DNA from: G020348185 sp964525045
Lineage (GTDB): Bacteria > Nitrospirota > Nitrospiria > Nitrospirales > UBA8639
Length of the DNA stretch: 64,000 bases
Direction of reading: 5' to 3'
Assembly: GCA_964525045.1 (NCBI GenBank)
Contig: CAZGFD010000007.1
Location: forward strand, 106,166 to 170,165
Part shown: one piece after another, positions 52,165-62,500 of the stretch
Layout of the letters: each line of letters opens with the position of its first letter
Position numbering within the stretch: the stretch's first letter is position 1
Notes under the pieces: generated by a model
Databases searched by the model: none
Seen by the model: only the letters and a program-made list of their open reading frames with translations
What the model was told of the DNA's origin: nothing
Translations under genes and position numbers: made by a program

Positions 52165-52196
52165 GACATTTTTGTCCGACTTCGGACAAAATTGTC
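52165..52196 (-). promoter_or_regulatory. Paired enhancer palindromes upstream of cyanate ABC operon
   Basis: GACATTTTTGTC (52165-52176, reverse complement GACAAAAATGTC) and GACAAAATTGTC (52185-52196), centres 20 bp apart, ending 77 bp from the -24 element. Both cores are identical to the nirC-nirA pair at 19912-19946. Confidence 0.8.
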
Positions 52197-52307
52197 GTTC
52201 AAATTTGTACGATCCCTGCGCATAGCAGGAAAGATGGAACAGTAAAAACCGTACTTCAAATGATAAGCTCGCTGAGCCATTGTGATGAGTAAAGGAGGAT
52301 GACCAAG

Positions 52308-52724
52308 ATGATTCGGATAAAAAAATTGGATCATATCGTTATACGTGCCAAAGATGCTGAACGATTAACCCAATTTTATTGTTCTGTCCTAGGATGTACG
52401 GTTGAGCGGAAACTTTCACCAGATATTGGGCTGTTTCAATTGCGGGCGGGAGATGCATTGATTGATATCGTTGCAGTTGACAGTGAGTTAGGGAGACAAG
52501 GTGGAGCGCCACCCGGGGAGAACGGCCGGAACATGGATCACTTCTGTGTTCGTCTGGAAACGTTTAAAGAAGAAGCCATTCGTGAACACCTCGCGAGGCA
52601 CAATGTGAAGGGCAGCAAACTGGAAAGCCGATATGGGGCGGAAGGCAATGGTCCCTCCATCTACATTCAGGATCCGGAAGGGAACACCGTCGAACTTAAG
52701 GGGGCACCGTTTAACGACGCATAA
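52308..52724 (+). CDS. VOC/glyoxalase-family protein
   Basis: 138 residues. ATG 52308 (MIRIKKLDHIVIRAKD) is preferred because the upstream ATG touches the GGAGG. Metal-ligand positions: His in KLDHIVI, Glu in GCTVERK or nearby, His in NMDHFCVR, Glu in GNTVELK. It is a VOC-fold enzyme or binding protein of unknown substrate. It diverges from the cyanate operon, and the two share an intergenic region with the paired palindromes. Confidence 0.85.
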   Translation: MIRIKKLDHIVIRAKDAERLTQFYCSVLGCTVERKLSPDIGLFQLRAGDALIDIVAVDSELGRQGGAPPGENGRNMDHFCVRLETFKEEAIREHLARHNVKGSKLESRYGAEGNGPSIYIQDPEGNTVELKGAPFNDA

Positions 52725-52782
52725 TAAAAAGTCAAAAAGCGACTTAAAAATGATATAAAAGGTATCAATAAAAGGAGGAAAT

Positions 52783-53292
52783 ATGGAGGAAATTCAACTC
52801 TGGATTGAAAAGCAAAAAATCGTTGACCTGCTTTCAGAATATACTTTGGCAATAGATCGGCACGATCCCGAAGGTTGGGCGAATTGCTTTACCGATGATG
52901 GCTTCATTGGATTTGGCGACCTGTGCATCCGGGGCCGGGCCAACCTCCGTGAATATGCGAGAGTTCATTCACAAATTGGGTCCCGCCACCTGACGACATC
53001 GCCCCTTTACCAAATCGCTGACGACTGTCAAAATGCCACGGGAAACGCCACGACTGTGGTGACCGCCTCCACCTCCAATGGTTACAAGATTCTTTTTATT
53101 GGAAGCTACACGGATAAACTTAAAAAAGTAGATGGCAAATGGTTTTTTACGGAGCGGTGGGTAAAGGATGAGGCGATGCCGGGTCGCCCTGAATTTTTTG
53201 CCGGGTCAGTCGATCCGGACATAGTAGAACTGACGAAACCCCTGTTTGAGGCATTTCAGCGGATTGGTGAAAAAGTTAGGTCCAAAGGTTAA
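52783..53292 (+). CDS. SnoaL-like/NTF2-fold protein
   Basis: 169 residues with RBS AAAGGAGG. NTF2-like pattern: EKQKIVDLLSEYTLAIDRHDPEGWANCFTDDG, SRHLTTSPLYQIADD, GSYTDKLKKVDGKWFFTERWVKDE. Related to SnoaL_4-type polyketide cyclase or dehydratase-like proteins. Follows the VOC gene by 58 bp and probably shares its transcript. Confidence 0.8.
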   Translation: MEEIQLWIEKQKIVDLLSEYTLAIDRHDPEGWANCFTDDGFIGFGDLCIRGRANLREYARVHSQIGSRHLTTSPLYQIADDCQNATGNATTVVTASTSNGYKILFIGSYTDKLKKVDGKWFFTERWVKDEAMPGRPEFFAGSVDPDIVELTKPLFEAFQRIGEKVRSKG

Positions 53293-53303
53293 CACGTACT
53301 TTC

Positions 53304-54152
53304 CTAACCTGTCGGTTGCCAGCCCGACATGACACAACGTTGGGCAACCAGCGGTAGGAAACTGTCAATATCTTGAGAAATTGTTTGCATGAATTCTTCG
53401 GCGAGAATTTGGTCGGTAAAACATTCGAACACATCGTCGAGAAAACCGGCCCGGAGAAGTGGATGATGCAGAAAATTTATTCCTGCTCCGGTCTCTACGG
53501 CCAGCGGCCATTCGGTCACATTGACCTTCTTTAAGCCACTTTCAATAAGCCATTGGCGGGCATCCCCTGCCGTGGGTCGTTCGGCAATGTAGTCCGCCAG
53601 GGCCTGACGTTCTTTCGTCAACTCACGACTCATCATTTCCTGATCAATGCGTTGCCATAACGAGTCAAAGGTGCCACGGGACGGAAAGGAAAGAACGATT
53701 TGCCCGCCGGGTTTGAGGAACCGAACTAATTGTTGAAGGGCTTCTCTGCGGTCAGGCCGAAAAAACATAAAGGCGAGGTTGCCCGTAATACGGTCAAACT
53801 GTCCAAGATCCGTTGATAAATGCCGAACATCTCCGGGCCGAAATTCCAGCCATGGAAACTGTGACCCCTGGAAGGCCCGAGCGCGCATCAGTTGCATCTC
53901 ATTAATATCAATGGCCGTCACACGGCCCGTCGGACCGACACGATGCGCTAAATAGAAGGCCGGAATGCCTTCTCCACACATCACATCGAGAATGGTGATA
54001 CCTGTCGAAAGATCCAATTGCTCCAACAAACTCTCCGCAAAAGGTGTCCCCCAATAATCTTTTTTGGGAAGTTCATGCAGATGCCGAGGGGGTGAAATGT
54101 GAGATGGGAATCTAGGTAAATGAGGCGGCATAGGGGTTATCCCGTTAGACAA
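53304..54152 (-). CDS. Class I SAM-dependent methyltransferase
   Basis: 282 residues from TTG 54152 (RBS GAGGAC); an ATG at 54131 is possible. SAM site ITILDVMCGEGIPAFYLA, VTAIDINEMQL, GDVRHLSTDLGQFDRI, GGQIVLSFPSRG. UbiE-like fold; substrate unknown. Overlaps the upstream SDR gene by 8 bp. Confidence 0.82.
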   Translation of the reverse strand: MSNGITPMPPHLPRFPSHISPPRHLHELPKKDYWGTPFAESLLEQLDLSTGITILDVMCGEGIPAFYLAHRVGPTGRVTAIDINEMQLMRARAFQGSQFPWLEFRPGDVRHLSTDLGQFDRITGNLAFMFFRPDRREALQQLVRFLKPGGQIVLSFPSRGTFDSLWQRIDQEMMSRELTKERQALADYIAERPTAGDARQWLIESGLKKVNVTEWPLAVETGAGINFLHHPLLRAGFLDDVFECFTDQILAEEFMQTISQDIDSFLPLVAQRCVMSGWQPTG

Positions 54153-54861
54153 AAAAGTCCTCGTTAAAAGGACGGAGGTCGATTTCGAGAGTCCAGGCTT
54201 GTTTGTCCTGAATGATCAAATTCCAATAAGCCTCAGCCATGGTCTCGGGGTTGAGAAGAGGTTCATCTGGAGCGGAGTCCGATCCCGGACGCGCCCAGGG
54301 TGTATCTATGGCACCATCGATCACGACATGAGCGACATGAATGCCCTTTGGCCATAATTCGCGAGCTAAGGATTCGGCTAATCCCCTGACTCCGAATTTG
54401 GCGCTACTAAACGCTACGGCGCCTCCTCGTCCGCGTACCGAAGAGGTTGCGCCAGAAAAGAGAATCGCGCCCTTTCCTTTCTTGACCATGTCCGGGACCA
54501 CTTCCTGAGTGCAAAGGAAACTCGCATAGGGACCGACACGCCATGCCTGGGAAAAATCATCAGGTGTGATATCCTGCACTCCACCCCAAGCTGCATTCCC
54601 TGCATGATTAATCAAAATATCGATGGGGCCAACCTTTTCGCGTACAAGCTGAAAGCTTTTCTTCACCTGTGCGGGATCAGTGATATCGGTAGGAACGCTT
54701 AATGCAGAACCGTGTTCCCCTTTGACTTCCGCAGCCAATTGCGTCAAATAGCCGCTCGATCTGGCTAACATACCCACTCGGCACCCTTCCTTGACGCATT
54801 TTCGCACCAAAGCCGCACCCAATCCCGATCCGACTCCTGTGATGACGACCGTCTGTGACAT
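54145..54861 (-). CDS. Short-chain dehydrogenase/reductase
   Basis: 238 residues. Cofactor motif TGVGSGLGAAL, NHAGNAAWG (NNAG-like), catalytic Ser in LFSGATSS region. The active-site Tyr-x3-Lys is replaced by FSSAKFG (Phe in place of Tyr), so classical SDR catalysis is doubtful. Strong RBS AAAGGAGG. Coupled with the methyltransferase gene. Confidence 0.85.
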   Translation of the reverse strand: MSQTVVITGVGSGLGAALVRKCVKEGCRVGMLARSSGYLTQLAAEVKGEHGSALSVPTDITDPAQVKKSFQLVREKVGPIDILINHAGNAAWGGVQDITPDDFSQAWRVGPYASFLCTQEVVPDMVKKGKGAILFSGATSSVRGRGGAVAFSSAKFGVRGLAESLARELWPKGIHVAHVVIDGAIDTPWARPGSDSAPDEPLLNPETMAEAYWNLIIQDKQAWTLEIDLRPFNEDFFV

Positions 54862-54889
54862 GGTTCCTCCTTTGGGAATGCTTCACGTG

Positions 54890-55921
54890 TTAAAACTTTT
54901 CAGGCTGACGGGTGTTTGCGATATCGGCGATAACCTGTTGGAGGCCATACACTACCCTGGCCATGCGTTCATAATGAATTTTTTCTGGAGTATCACTGCC
55001 TCTGTGGTAGGCGGGATAGCGGAAAAGGGCGGTGTCGGTCACCATGATGGCCGGATACCCTTCCTTCCAAAAGGCCCAATGATCGGACCATCCCACACCT
55101 GGAATCCATCCGAACAGGGCACCGCCTTCAGACGGAAATTGGGCATGCTGACGAAAGGCTCCAACAAAGTTCCGTACCCAGGATCTGTTTTCTACATTGC
55201 TCACGAAGCCAATAAAATTGCCGGTCGAGGGATAGATCAAATTGAGGGGAAAGGGGTAGCTTTGACTGCCGGGTTCGTCGACGTAATATCCAATGGTTTC
55301 CAGGCTGATCATCAAGATGATGTTTTCTCCCTTCTGGCTGCTGCGCTTGGCGTAAACACGGCTCCCCATGTGTCGGGTCTGAAAGTAGGGTGGCTCCTCA
55401 TTGGCAAAAGCGAGAAATCTCAGTGTGCGGAGAGGTTGGGTTGTTGAAAAGGCCCTAGCCAAAGCGAGCATGGCCGCCACTCCTGTCCCATTATCATTCG
55501 CGCCCGGACTGCCCCGGACTGAGTCATAATGTGCCCCGATGACGACAATTTCGTTTCGCTTTTCTGTTCCGGGCATTTCGGCCTCTAGGTTTTCGGCCAA
55601 TTGTCCTCTCACCTCGTAGGCTTGCCTTCGGACTTCATATCCTGAGTCTGCCAGTGTGGCGCCAATATATTCTGCCGCCCTGAGGAGCTTGGGGTATTGA
55701 AACATATTGCGTTCTCCGATGTCCGCCCCGAGCGTATAAACGTAGGACTGGAGCTCGTGTTCAAGCGCTTCAGTTTCCTGAGTCACTGGGGGCAGCGGGC
55801 CTTGGTAGCTTTTTCCGGGCATATTGATCATCATAAAGCATCCTCCGCCAGTCGAGACACCAAGGATAACAAGGATTAAAGCTTTTTTCACAATTTTGAC
55901 ACTACCCCGACTGTGGAACAC
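54890..55921 (-). CDS. M28-family zinc aminopeptidase-like protein, exported
   Basis: 343 residues from GTG 55921; a second GTG 30 bp later is possible. N-terminal hydrophobic signal (KKALILVILGVSTGGGCFMM), possibly lipidated at the Cys. M28 motifs: VVIGAHYDSVRGSPGANDNGTGVAAML (His, Asp ligands), ANEEPPYF (catalytic/ligand Glu), GVGWSDHWAFW (His). Cleaves peptides outside the cytoplasm. Confidence 0.88.
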   Translation of the reverse strand: MFHSRGSVKIVKKALILVILGVSTGGGCFMMINMPGKSYQGPLPPVTQETEALEHELQSYVYTLGADIGERNMFQYPKLLRAAEYIGATLADSGYEVRRQAYEVRGQLAENLEAEMPGTEKRNEIVVIGAHYDSVRGSPGANDNGTGVAAMLALARAFSTTQPLRTLRFLAFANEEPPYFQTRHMGSRVYAKRSSQKGENIILMISLETIGYYVDEPGSQSYPFPLNLIYPSTGNFIGFVSNVENRSWVRNFVGAFRQHAQFPSEGGALFGWIPGVGWSDHWAFWKEGYPAIMVTDTALFRYPAYHRGSDTPEKIHYERMARVVYGLQQVIADIANTRQPEKF

Positions 55922-56062
55922 TGTAGTTTCATATCATCCCAATCTCCAACGGGTCCAATGGGTTTGACTCCAATCCATTGGTGTGCATCTATAGGTTACA
56001 TGAAAAGGTATGGTATCTGATATTATGCCACCATTTTCTTGGCATTCGTACGGGAGTACAGC

Positions 56063-56821
56063 ATGGTTACGAATTACAATGAATTGTATAATCAGCTGGC
56101 CATTCAGTATAAAAAAGCCAAGGGGCAACCATGGCGGACCCGGATTGAATTATTCTCGTTGATGAATTTGATCGGTGATCTTGGGGGCAAGAAAGTTATC
56201 GACGTGGCGTGCGGAGAAGGATGGTTGACCCGGGAACTCCGCAAAGCCGGCGCCCTCGAGGTGGTCGGCATCGACATTTCGGAAAAAATGATCGAGCTGG
56301 CCCGTTGGTACGAGGTGAGGGAACCGCTGGGGATCGAATACCGGATTGAGGATGCTCGAGCGACAGGCCCTCAACTGGATTTCGACCTTTCCATTTCCAA
56401 TTGGCTTCTCGTGTACGCACACAATCGCGAGGAACTCGCTGTCATGTGTCGCGGACTGGCGCGAGGAGTTAAAGCCGGAGGCCGGATTGTGACATTACTT
56501 ACGAACCCTGAATTGTACACCTGGCAGTCTCAGCCTCCGGATTACCGCAAATACGGGTTTGAGGTCCGATTGCCCGAATCCCCCTATGAAGGCGCCCCCG
56601 TCGTAATAACCCTTCACATGGGAGACGAGTCGATCGCGATCGAGAATTATTATCTGCCCAGAGAGGCGTATGAGTCAGCTCTGAGTGAAGCAGGGTTTCG
56701 TGAGATTGCGTTTCACAGAGTGACCCTCTCCCCTGATCCGCAAGCGGGTGAAGAAGGAGACCATTGGGATCATTTTCTTCAATATCCCTTCATGATCATA
56801 ATTGATGGGATAAAAGCATAG
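56063..56821 (+). CDS. Class I SAM-dependent methyltransferase
   Basis: 252 residues, start ATG 56063 with GGGAG upstream. NELYNQLAIQYKKAKGQPWR, SAM site KKVIDVACGEGWLTRELRKAG, VVGIDISEKMIELA, GGRIVTLLTNPELY. Small-molecule methyltransferase of unknown substrate. Confidence 0.88.
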   Translation: MVTNYNELYNQLAIQYKKAKGQPWRTRIELFSLMNLIGDLGGKKVIDVACGEGWLTRELRKAGALEVVGIDISEKMIELARWYEVREPLGIEYRIEDARATGPQLDFDLSISNWLLVYAHNREELAVMCRGLARGVKAGGRIVTLLTNPELYTWQSQPPDYRKYGFEVRLPESPYEGAPVVITLHMGDESIAIENYYLPREAYESALSEAGFREIAFHRVTLSPDPQAGEEGDHWDHFLQYPFMIIIDGIKA

Positions 56822-56887
56822 GATCGGCCGGGGCTTTTTCAACTTTTTCATACTGTCTTGTCTCGGAGGGGGTGATTGCTTATGAAA

Positions 56888-57733
56888 TCAGTTAGCTCTT
56901 TTAGAACTGCGTTTCAGGATGTTTATAGCAATTTGGTTCTTAAGGAACCGAAACCCCGGTTCCGGGAAGATATAGGGTACGACGGTATTTCCGGGATCCC
57001 TTAACAATCTTTTAAGATCTTCGGCAGGGGTACGGTCTGGAACGAGTCCGGTGACTGAAAAACCCGCACAGCAAGGCCTCCAGAATTCTGACGGGAAAGG
57101 AAAGGGATCGCTCCCCGGAAGTATGCGGATTCCCAACTGTTCGGCCTGTGTAAATTGAATGGGGAGGGGCAAGAAACCCGGTCTATGGCTATTGTCCCCC
57201 AGAAAAAAGTCCTCGGCCGGTTGGGAGGGGAGCAGTTCGGCGAGAATTTTCCCACGGTGACCCCACCATTTGCCGAACGACCAGGGAAGGACCGGTATGG
57301 CACCGCTGCGCCGCACTGCGTCAATAGTTTCTCGGAGAGCCGTTCCGTCTGGGAAAATGCTATCCGTAAGTAGAGCCGAGACTTCTACATGTTCCATCGT
57401 GACGATCTGCCGCCCTGCAAGAAAAAAAAGTTTTCCGCCTTCGCTTGACTCTGCTTTCAGAGAGCAACTTTCCCCTGTAGCATGGAACGTCCATTGGTTG
57501 CCGGAGGAGCCTTGAAGGGCCTGTCCCTTCTCAGCATAGGTGGTCAATCGCCGGAACCAATCAACCCCGAAGGATTCCGTTAACAGAATCATTCCAGTGA
57601 AATCATCTTCCCTCTTTTTGCGTCGGGCTTCCGATTTGCAGTTTGCATAGGCGACATCGAGAAAGCGCGGGAGGTCAAAACATTCAAAGATATGGACGTG
57701 GGCATCCGCAATAATGAGATGGTGAGACTTCAT
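56888..57733 (-). CDS. PHP/amidohydrolase-like protein
   Basis: 281 residues. N-terminal IIADAHVHIFECFDLPRF carries the His-x-His metal motif of PHP or amidohydrolase enzymes; later blocks AIPVLPWSFGKWWGHRGK and FFLGDNSHRPGFL supply His/Asp. Likely a metal-dependent hydrolase; substrate unknown and family placement moderate. Confidence 0.65.
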   Translation of the reverse strand: MKSHHLIIADAHVHIFECFDLPRFLDVAYANCKSEARRKKREDDFTGMILLTESFGVDWFRRLTTYAEKGQALQGSSGNQWTFHATGESCSLKAESSEGGKLFFLAGRQIVTMEHVEVSALLTDSIFPDGTALRETIDAVRRSGAIPVLPWSFGKWWGHRGKILAELLPSQPAEDFFLGDNSHRPGFLPLPIQFTQAEQLGIRILPGSDPFPFPSEFWRPCCAGFSVTGLVPDRTPAEDLKRLLRDPGNTVVPYIFPEPGFRFLKNQIAINILKRSSKRAN

Positions 57734-57760
57734 GGGTTCACAAGGTGGTGAGGCGTCCTG

Positions 57761-58108
57761 TTAAAAGTGATCGAGATATTCTTTTAACGCTACGGCATTA
57801 TTGAAACGTTCTTCCCTGGAAGCAAAGACTAAGGTCAGTGTTTCGGATCTTGCTCTTTCCGCAATGGGGGATATGACCTCCAATTGTTGATCGAGTTCAG
57901 CGGCATACCTCTTTTTGAATTCCTTCCATTTTGACGAATCATGGCTGAACCACTTTCTCAGTTCCGTAGAGGGAGCAGCCTCTTTTAGCCAAAGATCAAT
58001 TTTGGCATCTTGTTTCGTCAGCCCTCGCGGCCACAGCCGTTCGACCAAAATGCGAACCCCATCGTGTTTGGCAGGCTTCTCGTAAATTCGCTTTAATAAG
58101 ATTGGCAT
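57761..58108 (-). CDS. DUF488 protein
   Basis: 115 residues. MPILLKRIYEKPAKHDGVRILVERLWPRGLTKQDAKIDLWLKEAAPS... is the family pattern (R-x-LVDRLWPRG, W-K-x-AAPS), with RKWFSHD and LTLVFASRE. Function unknown. 27 bp downstream of it the PHP-like gene starts upstream on the same strand. Confidence 0.9.
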   Translation of the reverse strand: MPILLKRIYEKPAKHDGVRILVERLWPRGLTKQDAKIDLWLKEAAPSTELRKWFSHDSSKWKEFKKRYAAELDQQLEVISPIAERARSETLTLVFASREERFNNAVALKEYLDHF

Positions 58109-58198
58109 TGGTAAAATGTTGTATGCAGAAAACTAAATAAGTTAACAGTTTCGAGTTTCGGGTTTAAAATTCCAGGACCTAAAGAGTCTAGTCGGCTT

Positions 58199-58456
58199 AT
58201 GGGAAATGTGCGGGTTACCTATATCCTTATGGCCAAAACTGTTGAAGGTAAAGAATTATCAATTAATAAAGAACGAACCCTTTTCGAACAGAATTCGGTC
58301 AACCCGGAAGATTTACGAGCTATACTGGAGCGGGATTTCCGAGAAAAAGAAAAGTCTGACCTGCAACAGCAACTGGGCAATGAAATTCGCAGCCTCGCAT
58401 TTAAGGTCGCCAAAATCACCGAGCTTCAATCTGCTGGTGATGACGATCAAATGTAG
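58199..58456 (+). CDS. Small hypothetical protein
   Basis: 85 residues, perhaps starting at the internal ATG 58229 (MAKTVEGKEL). Charged and helical (DLRAILERDFREKEKSDLQQQL). No family recognised. Same orientation as the small membrane protein 14 bp downstream. Confidence 0.45.
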   Translation: MGNVRVTYILMAKTVEGKELSINKERTLFEQNSVNPEDLRAILERDFREKEKSDLQQQLGNEIRSLAFKVAKITELQSAGDDDQM

Positions 58457-58470
58457 GAATCAGATTCGCT

Positions 58471-58728
58471 ATGCTTGTCATACTCATATTGATTGCAGCC
58501 GTCCTACTCTTAATCTGGATTGGAAGCATCCTTCAGCGGGTCTTTGCTGATTTTCTCAGCTACTTCCTGCTGGCCTATCTCACCAAGTTCGGATATTCCC
58601 AATTCAGTTGGATCGAGGAGCTATCCCAAATCATCTCCACCGTGGCGGTTGTATGGTTAGCCTATGTCCTGTGGAAAGACTTTGGAAAAACCCGCTTAAA
58701 GACTTTGCTCAAAGCCTTCCAGCATTAG
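58471..58728 (+). CDS. Small membrane protein
   Basis: 85 residues with two hydrophobic segments (VILILIAAVLLLIWIGSIL; IISTVAVVWLAYVLW) and a basic C-terminus. Unknown function. Confidence 0.5.
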   Translation: MLVILILIAAVLLLIWIGSILQRVFADFLSYFLLAYLTKFGYSQFSWIEELSQIISTVAVVWLAYVLWKDFGKTRLKTLLKAFQH

Positions 58729-58796
58729 GGAATGGTGAAAGAATAGGCATTAATACTTCAAGTTTTAGTTAAAGTAATGAATAGTCTCTGTTTTCT

Positions 58797-58816
58797 CGAA
58801 ACCCGAAACCCGAAAC
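58797..58816. repeat. Short CCGAAAC repeat
   Basis: Nearly three copies of the 7-mer also found at 43949-43983. A reverse-complement run is at 58147-58164. All are intergenic. Confidence 0.7.
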
Positions 58817-58824
58817 TTCCCCAT

Positions 58825-59559
58825 TCACTTCGCATCATGAAAGATAATACCCAGTGCCCACCGCTGGCCCTTCTTTATACGACTCACCCCATGCCGCATG
58901 CTCGCTCGGAGCATTCCTCGTTTCCCGGGAACAGGACGATCCGAGACGGGGAAAATTATCAAATCCCCGAGATTCGGGGTTAACACGGTGGCCCTCGATT
59001 GTTGTCGAGGGCGGTTCTCAACCAGAATAAATTCTCCCCCTTCAAACTCTTCATTTTTCTGACTCAGCATCACCATCGCCTGCAAAGGGAACACCGTGGG
59101 GCCATACAGGTCCCGGTGTAAGCAATTAAAGCCATCGGCTTCATAATACAGCATGAGCGGGGTTGGTTTGGTTTGGCCAACAGCCTGACAGCGTTTGCGA
59201 AATTGATTGAGGGTAGGGGGGTAAACATGTTTTAGCCGTAACTCACGCATCATCCTATTCGCAATCGGAGCAAGGTACGCATATAATTGAGTACGCAAAT
59301 GTTGAACGACCTTCGGAAGAGGTTCGGCAAAATAGGCATATTCGCCAAGTCCAAAATTGAAGGATTCCATGACTATCCGCTTCCGAAAGAGCCTGGCATT
59401 GGAATACATTGTCCTGAGCTCAAGGCAAGCTTTTGGCCGTACAACCTGGCAGATATGGGAGTAGCCCAGCTTGGTGAGACTTCCTTGGACTCTCTCCCGG
59501 TCAATGCGATTTAATTCAATAATAGCTTGAAGTTTTGTTGTAGGTGTATTCTTCCTCAT
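58825..59559 (-). CDS. 2-oxoglutarate/Fe(II) oxygenase
   Basis: 244 residues. Iron facial triad: His-x-Asp in NCLHRDLYG and distal His in MRHGVSRI, with Arg in the same block for 2-oxoglutarate; EGGEFILVENRPR is typical of prolyl-4-hydroxylase-like proteins (COG3826). Hydroxylates an unknown substrate. Starts 13 bp after the end of the kinase/aminotransferase fusion gene, so the two are co-transcribed. Confidence 0.85.
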   Translation of the reverse strand: MRKNTPTTKLQAIIELNRIDRERVQGSLTKLGYSHICQVVRPKACLELRTMYSNARLFRKRIVMESFNFGLGEYAYFAEPLPKVVQHLRTQLYAYLAPIANRMMRELRLKHVYPPTLNQFRKRCQAVGQTKPTPLMLYYEADGFNCLHRDLYGPTVFPLQAMVMLSQKNEEFEGGEFILVENRPRQQSRATVLTPNLGDLIIFPVSDRPVPGKRGMLRASMRHGVSRIKKGQRWALGIIFHDAK

Positions 59560-59572
59560 GGCTCTTTACTGG

Positions 59573-62500
59573 CTAGAGTGGATTTTTTGCCCCGACCAGT
59601 TTCAATCGTGGCTCCTGCAGGACCAGCTCCAACGTATAGACCAGGCTGTCCGCATCCTCCCGATTAAAAATCATCGGGGGTTTGATTTTGAGAACATTCC
59701 GAAAGGGACCATCGGTTCCGACGAGAATTCCGCGGTCTTTCAACCGTTCGGCTATATACCTGGTCTCTTCCGGAGCCGGTTCTAGAGTTTCGGTGTCTCT
59801 CACGAATTCAAGACCGAGGAATAATCCTTCTCCGCGAACGTCACCAATCAACGGATACCTGGTCTTCAAGTCACTCAGCTTTTCTTTCAAATAGGTCCCC
59901 ACCGTCAAGGCATGCTGTTGCAAGTCTTCCTTCTCGATCACATTGAGAACAGACAATCCCACAGCACACGACACCGGATTCCCCCCGAAGGTATTAAAAT
60001 ACTCCATGCCATTCGAAAACGAATTGGCAATTTCAGGCGTCGTAACCACGGCACTCAGCGGGTGGCCATTCCCCATTGGTTTTCCTAATGTCACAATGTC
60101 CGGTTCCACGCCCTGGGTGTCAAATCCCCAAAAATGGGTTCCGACTCGTCCAAAACCAACCTGGACTTCATCAGCAATGCAAATACCGCCGGCTTCTCTA
60201 ACGGAGCGATATACCTCGTTGAGATAATTCGGTGGTAGCACAATTTGTCCTCCACAACTTAATAGAGATTCACATATGAATGCAGCAATTCGTTGGCCCT
60301 TTTTCGTTGCTCGGTTGAGGACCTCGGAAACCTGGTCAGCATACCGGCGACCTGCATCATGATGGTCTTTGTAGGGACCCCGGTAACAGTCCGGCATCAT
60401 CACCTTGTGCACATATGGTGGAGGACCGGTCCCGCCCGGCCCGTCGAATTTGTAAGAGCTGATATCGATGAGAGCGGAAGTATTGCCATGATAACCACCT
60501 TCAACGACGATAAAATCCGTTCCACCGGTATGGGCTCGAGCGAGCCGTAGCGCCAGTTCATTTGCCTCACTGCCTGAGCAAACGAAAAAGCAGACCTGCA
60601 AGGAATCGGGGAGGGTGGCGCACAGTCGCTCAGCATATTCGATAATGTTGTCATGTAAGTATCGCGTGTTGGTGTTAAGGAGGGCCATTTGCTTCCGGGC
60701 TGCTTCTACGACAACAGGGTGGCCATGTCCGACATGGTTCACGTTGTTAATCGTATCGAGATATTTCCTTCCCAAATGGTCATACACATACTGCATCCAA
60801 CCTCGTACCAGTTTGAGGGGGTTCTCGTAAGATACGCTTAACGATCTGCCTAAATACCGTTTTCGAATTTCAAGTAGTTCTTTAGGTTCTAATTCAGGGT
60901 CAGAGTCTTTCATTGAAGGAATTTGGAGGATCAGATTGGGATCGGGGCACAGACTGAGCCACAAAGACCGATTCACCGGGGCGCAAACCCCTGGGAAGTC
61001 TCCTGAATAATTGAGAAGATCGGTTATGATCTGAAAATGCAGATGTGGGGGCCACTGTCCGTTAATGGAAGGGTCACCAATTGTTCCGATTCGATCCCCC
61101 TTTTTCAGAGGCATACCGACGGACAAATTTTCCAACGATTCCAAACTGAGATGACCATACAATGTATAAAATTCAGGACCGCCCTCGACGGAATGGTGCA
61201 GAATGACGGTTGGGCCATAATCATGAACTTGATCGTTGTTTTGAAAACTGTGAACGAGACCCTCTAGTGGGGCGAAGACGGATGATCCGGCTTTCATGAA
61301 CAAATCGGTCCCAAGGTGAATGGTCCGGGATCTTTCAACCTCATCGCCCCCCTGTCTATAAGCCGATCCGGTGTAGGCCCGGTTGGCCTCGTTATAGCGT
61401 CCGATTCCCACGGTCACTCCAGCCTCTTCCATTTTCCTAAACATGATCGAGATTGCCAGATTGGTATCAGTCGGATCAGGAACATCAATAAATTCGGAAC
61501 TTCCGGGACTCCGGTCAAACACGATGACATCCCCGCTGGATGTCGCAGGTTCGACCACAGAGCAAAAATCGTCTGAGTGATCGTTCAGCCAATGAATCAC
61601 TTGGACAGCCTTTGGACAAGGAACCCATTCGCAGGCATCACGAAAAGCGTAATAAAACAATCTCGGGCTTAAACCTGAGATCTGTTCCAAGGTCGCCCAG
61701 GCAGGGGCTTCAGATACCGTGAGATAGGCATTGTCGGGATGAAGCTTTTTCTGACGAGCAGCCATCACCACACTCGTACAGAGCCGCATTGCGATCAGAT
61801 CAAACAGTAAGCCCACTTCGATTTCTGTTAATGGACTCGCCTGATGATATCCGGAAACCACCTGCGCCGCGGCTGTGATGGGATCGGTGGTATCCAGTAT
61901 GGCGTAGGCGGTACAGATCGCTAATTCGAAAATAGTATGAGACTCTATCATATCCCCGAAATCGATCAGCCCGGTGATCGTTCCGCCTTGCGGTCCAACA
62001 TCCGTCACCAGAACGTTGTAGTCATTGGCATCATTGTGGATGATACTGGTCCGTAGTGTGGGGAACACCGGTGCAGCAAATTTTTGGAACCGTTCCAGGT
62101 TCGATTCAATGAGGGCGCGCTGATGGGAATCGGAAATGTGGGGAAGGTTTTCCGAAACCACCGCGCTGGCATTTCGCAGGTCCCATTCCAACGTGCGTTG
62201 TAAGGCCGGATGAGAAAAGTCCTTCAATGTTCGATCTAATTGACCAAGGCATTTTCCAAGGTCTTTAAGGAGACTCCCTGAAAAAGGTCGGGTCCGGACG
62301 AGGAGGTGCCCGGGGATATAAGACAACAGTCGTACAAAATGTTCGGTTCCGTCTTTAGCCTGTACGGTGAGAATGAGTTGGCCTGACTTACTGACGATGA
62401 CTCTTGGACAACGAAGTGTTGTTTCCCTCTCCGCTAAATACTCGAGTGCCGCATTCTGGGCTTCCAAAATGTCCCGTACTTCTGAAGCGTTCGCGATTTT

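Noticed and set aside
52173..52188. NifA-type site TGT-N10-ACA between the two cyan-operon palindromes
   Set aside because: Spacing at nirC is N12, so the shared unit is the GACA-N4-TGTC palindrome, not the NifA consensus.
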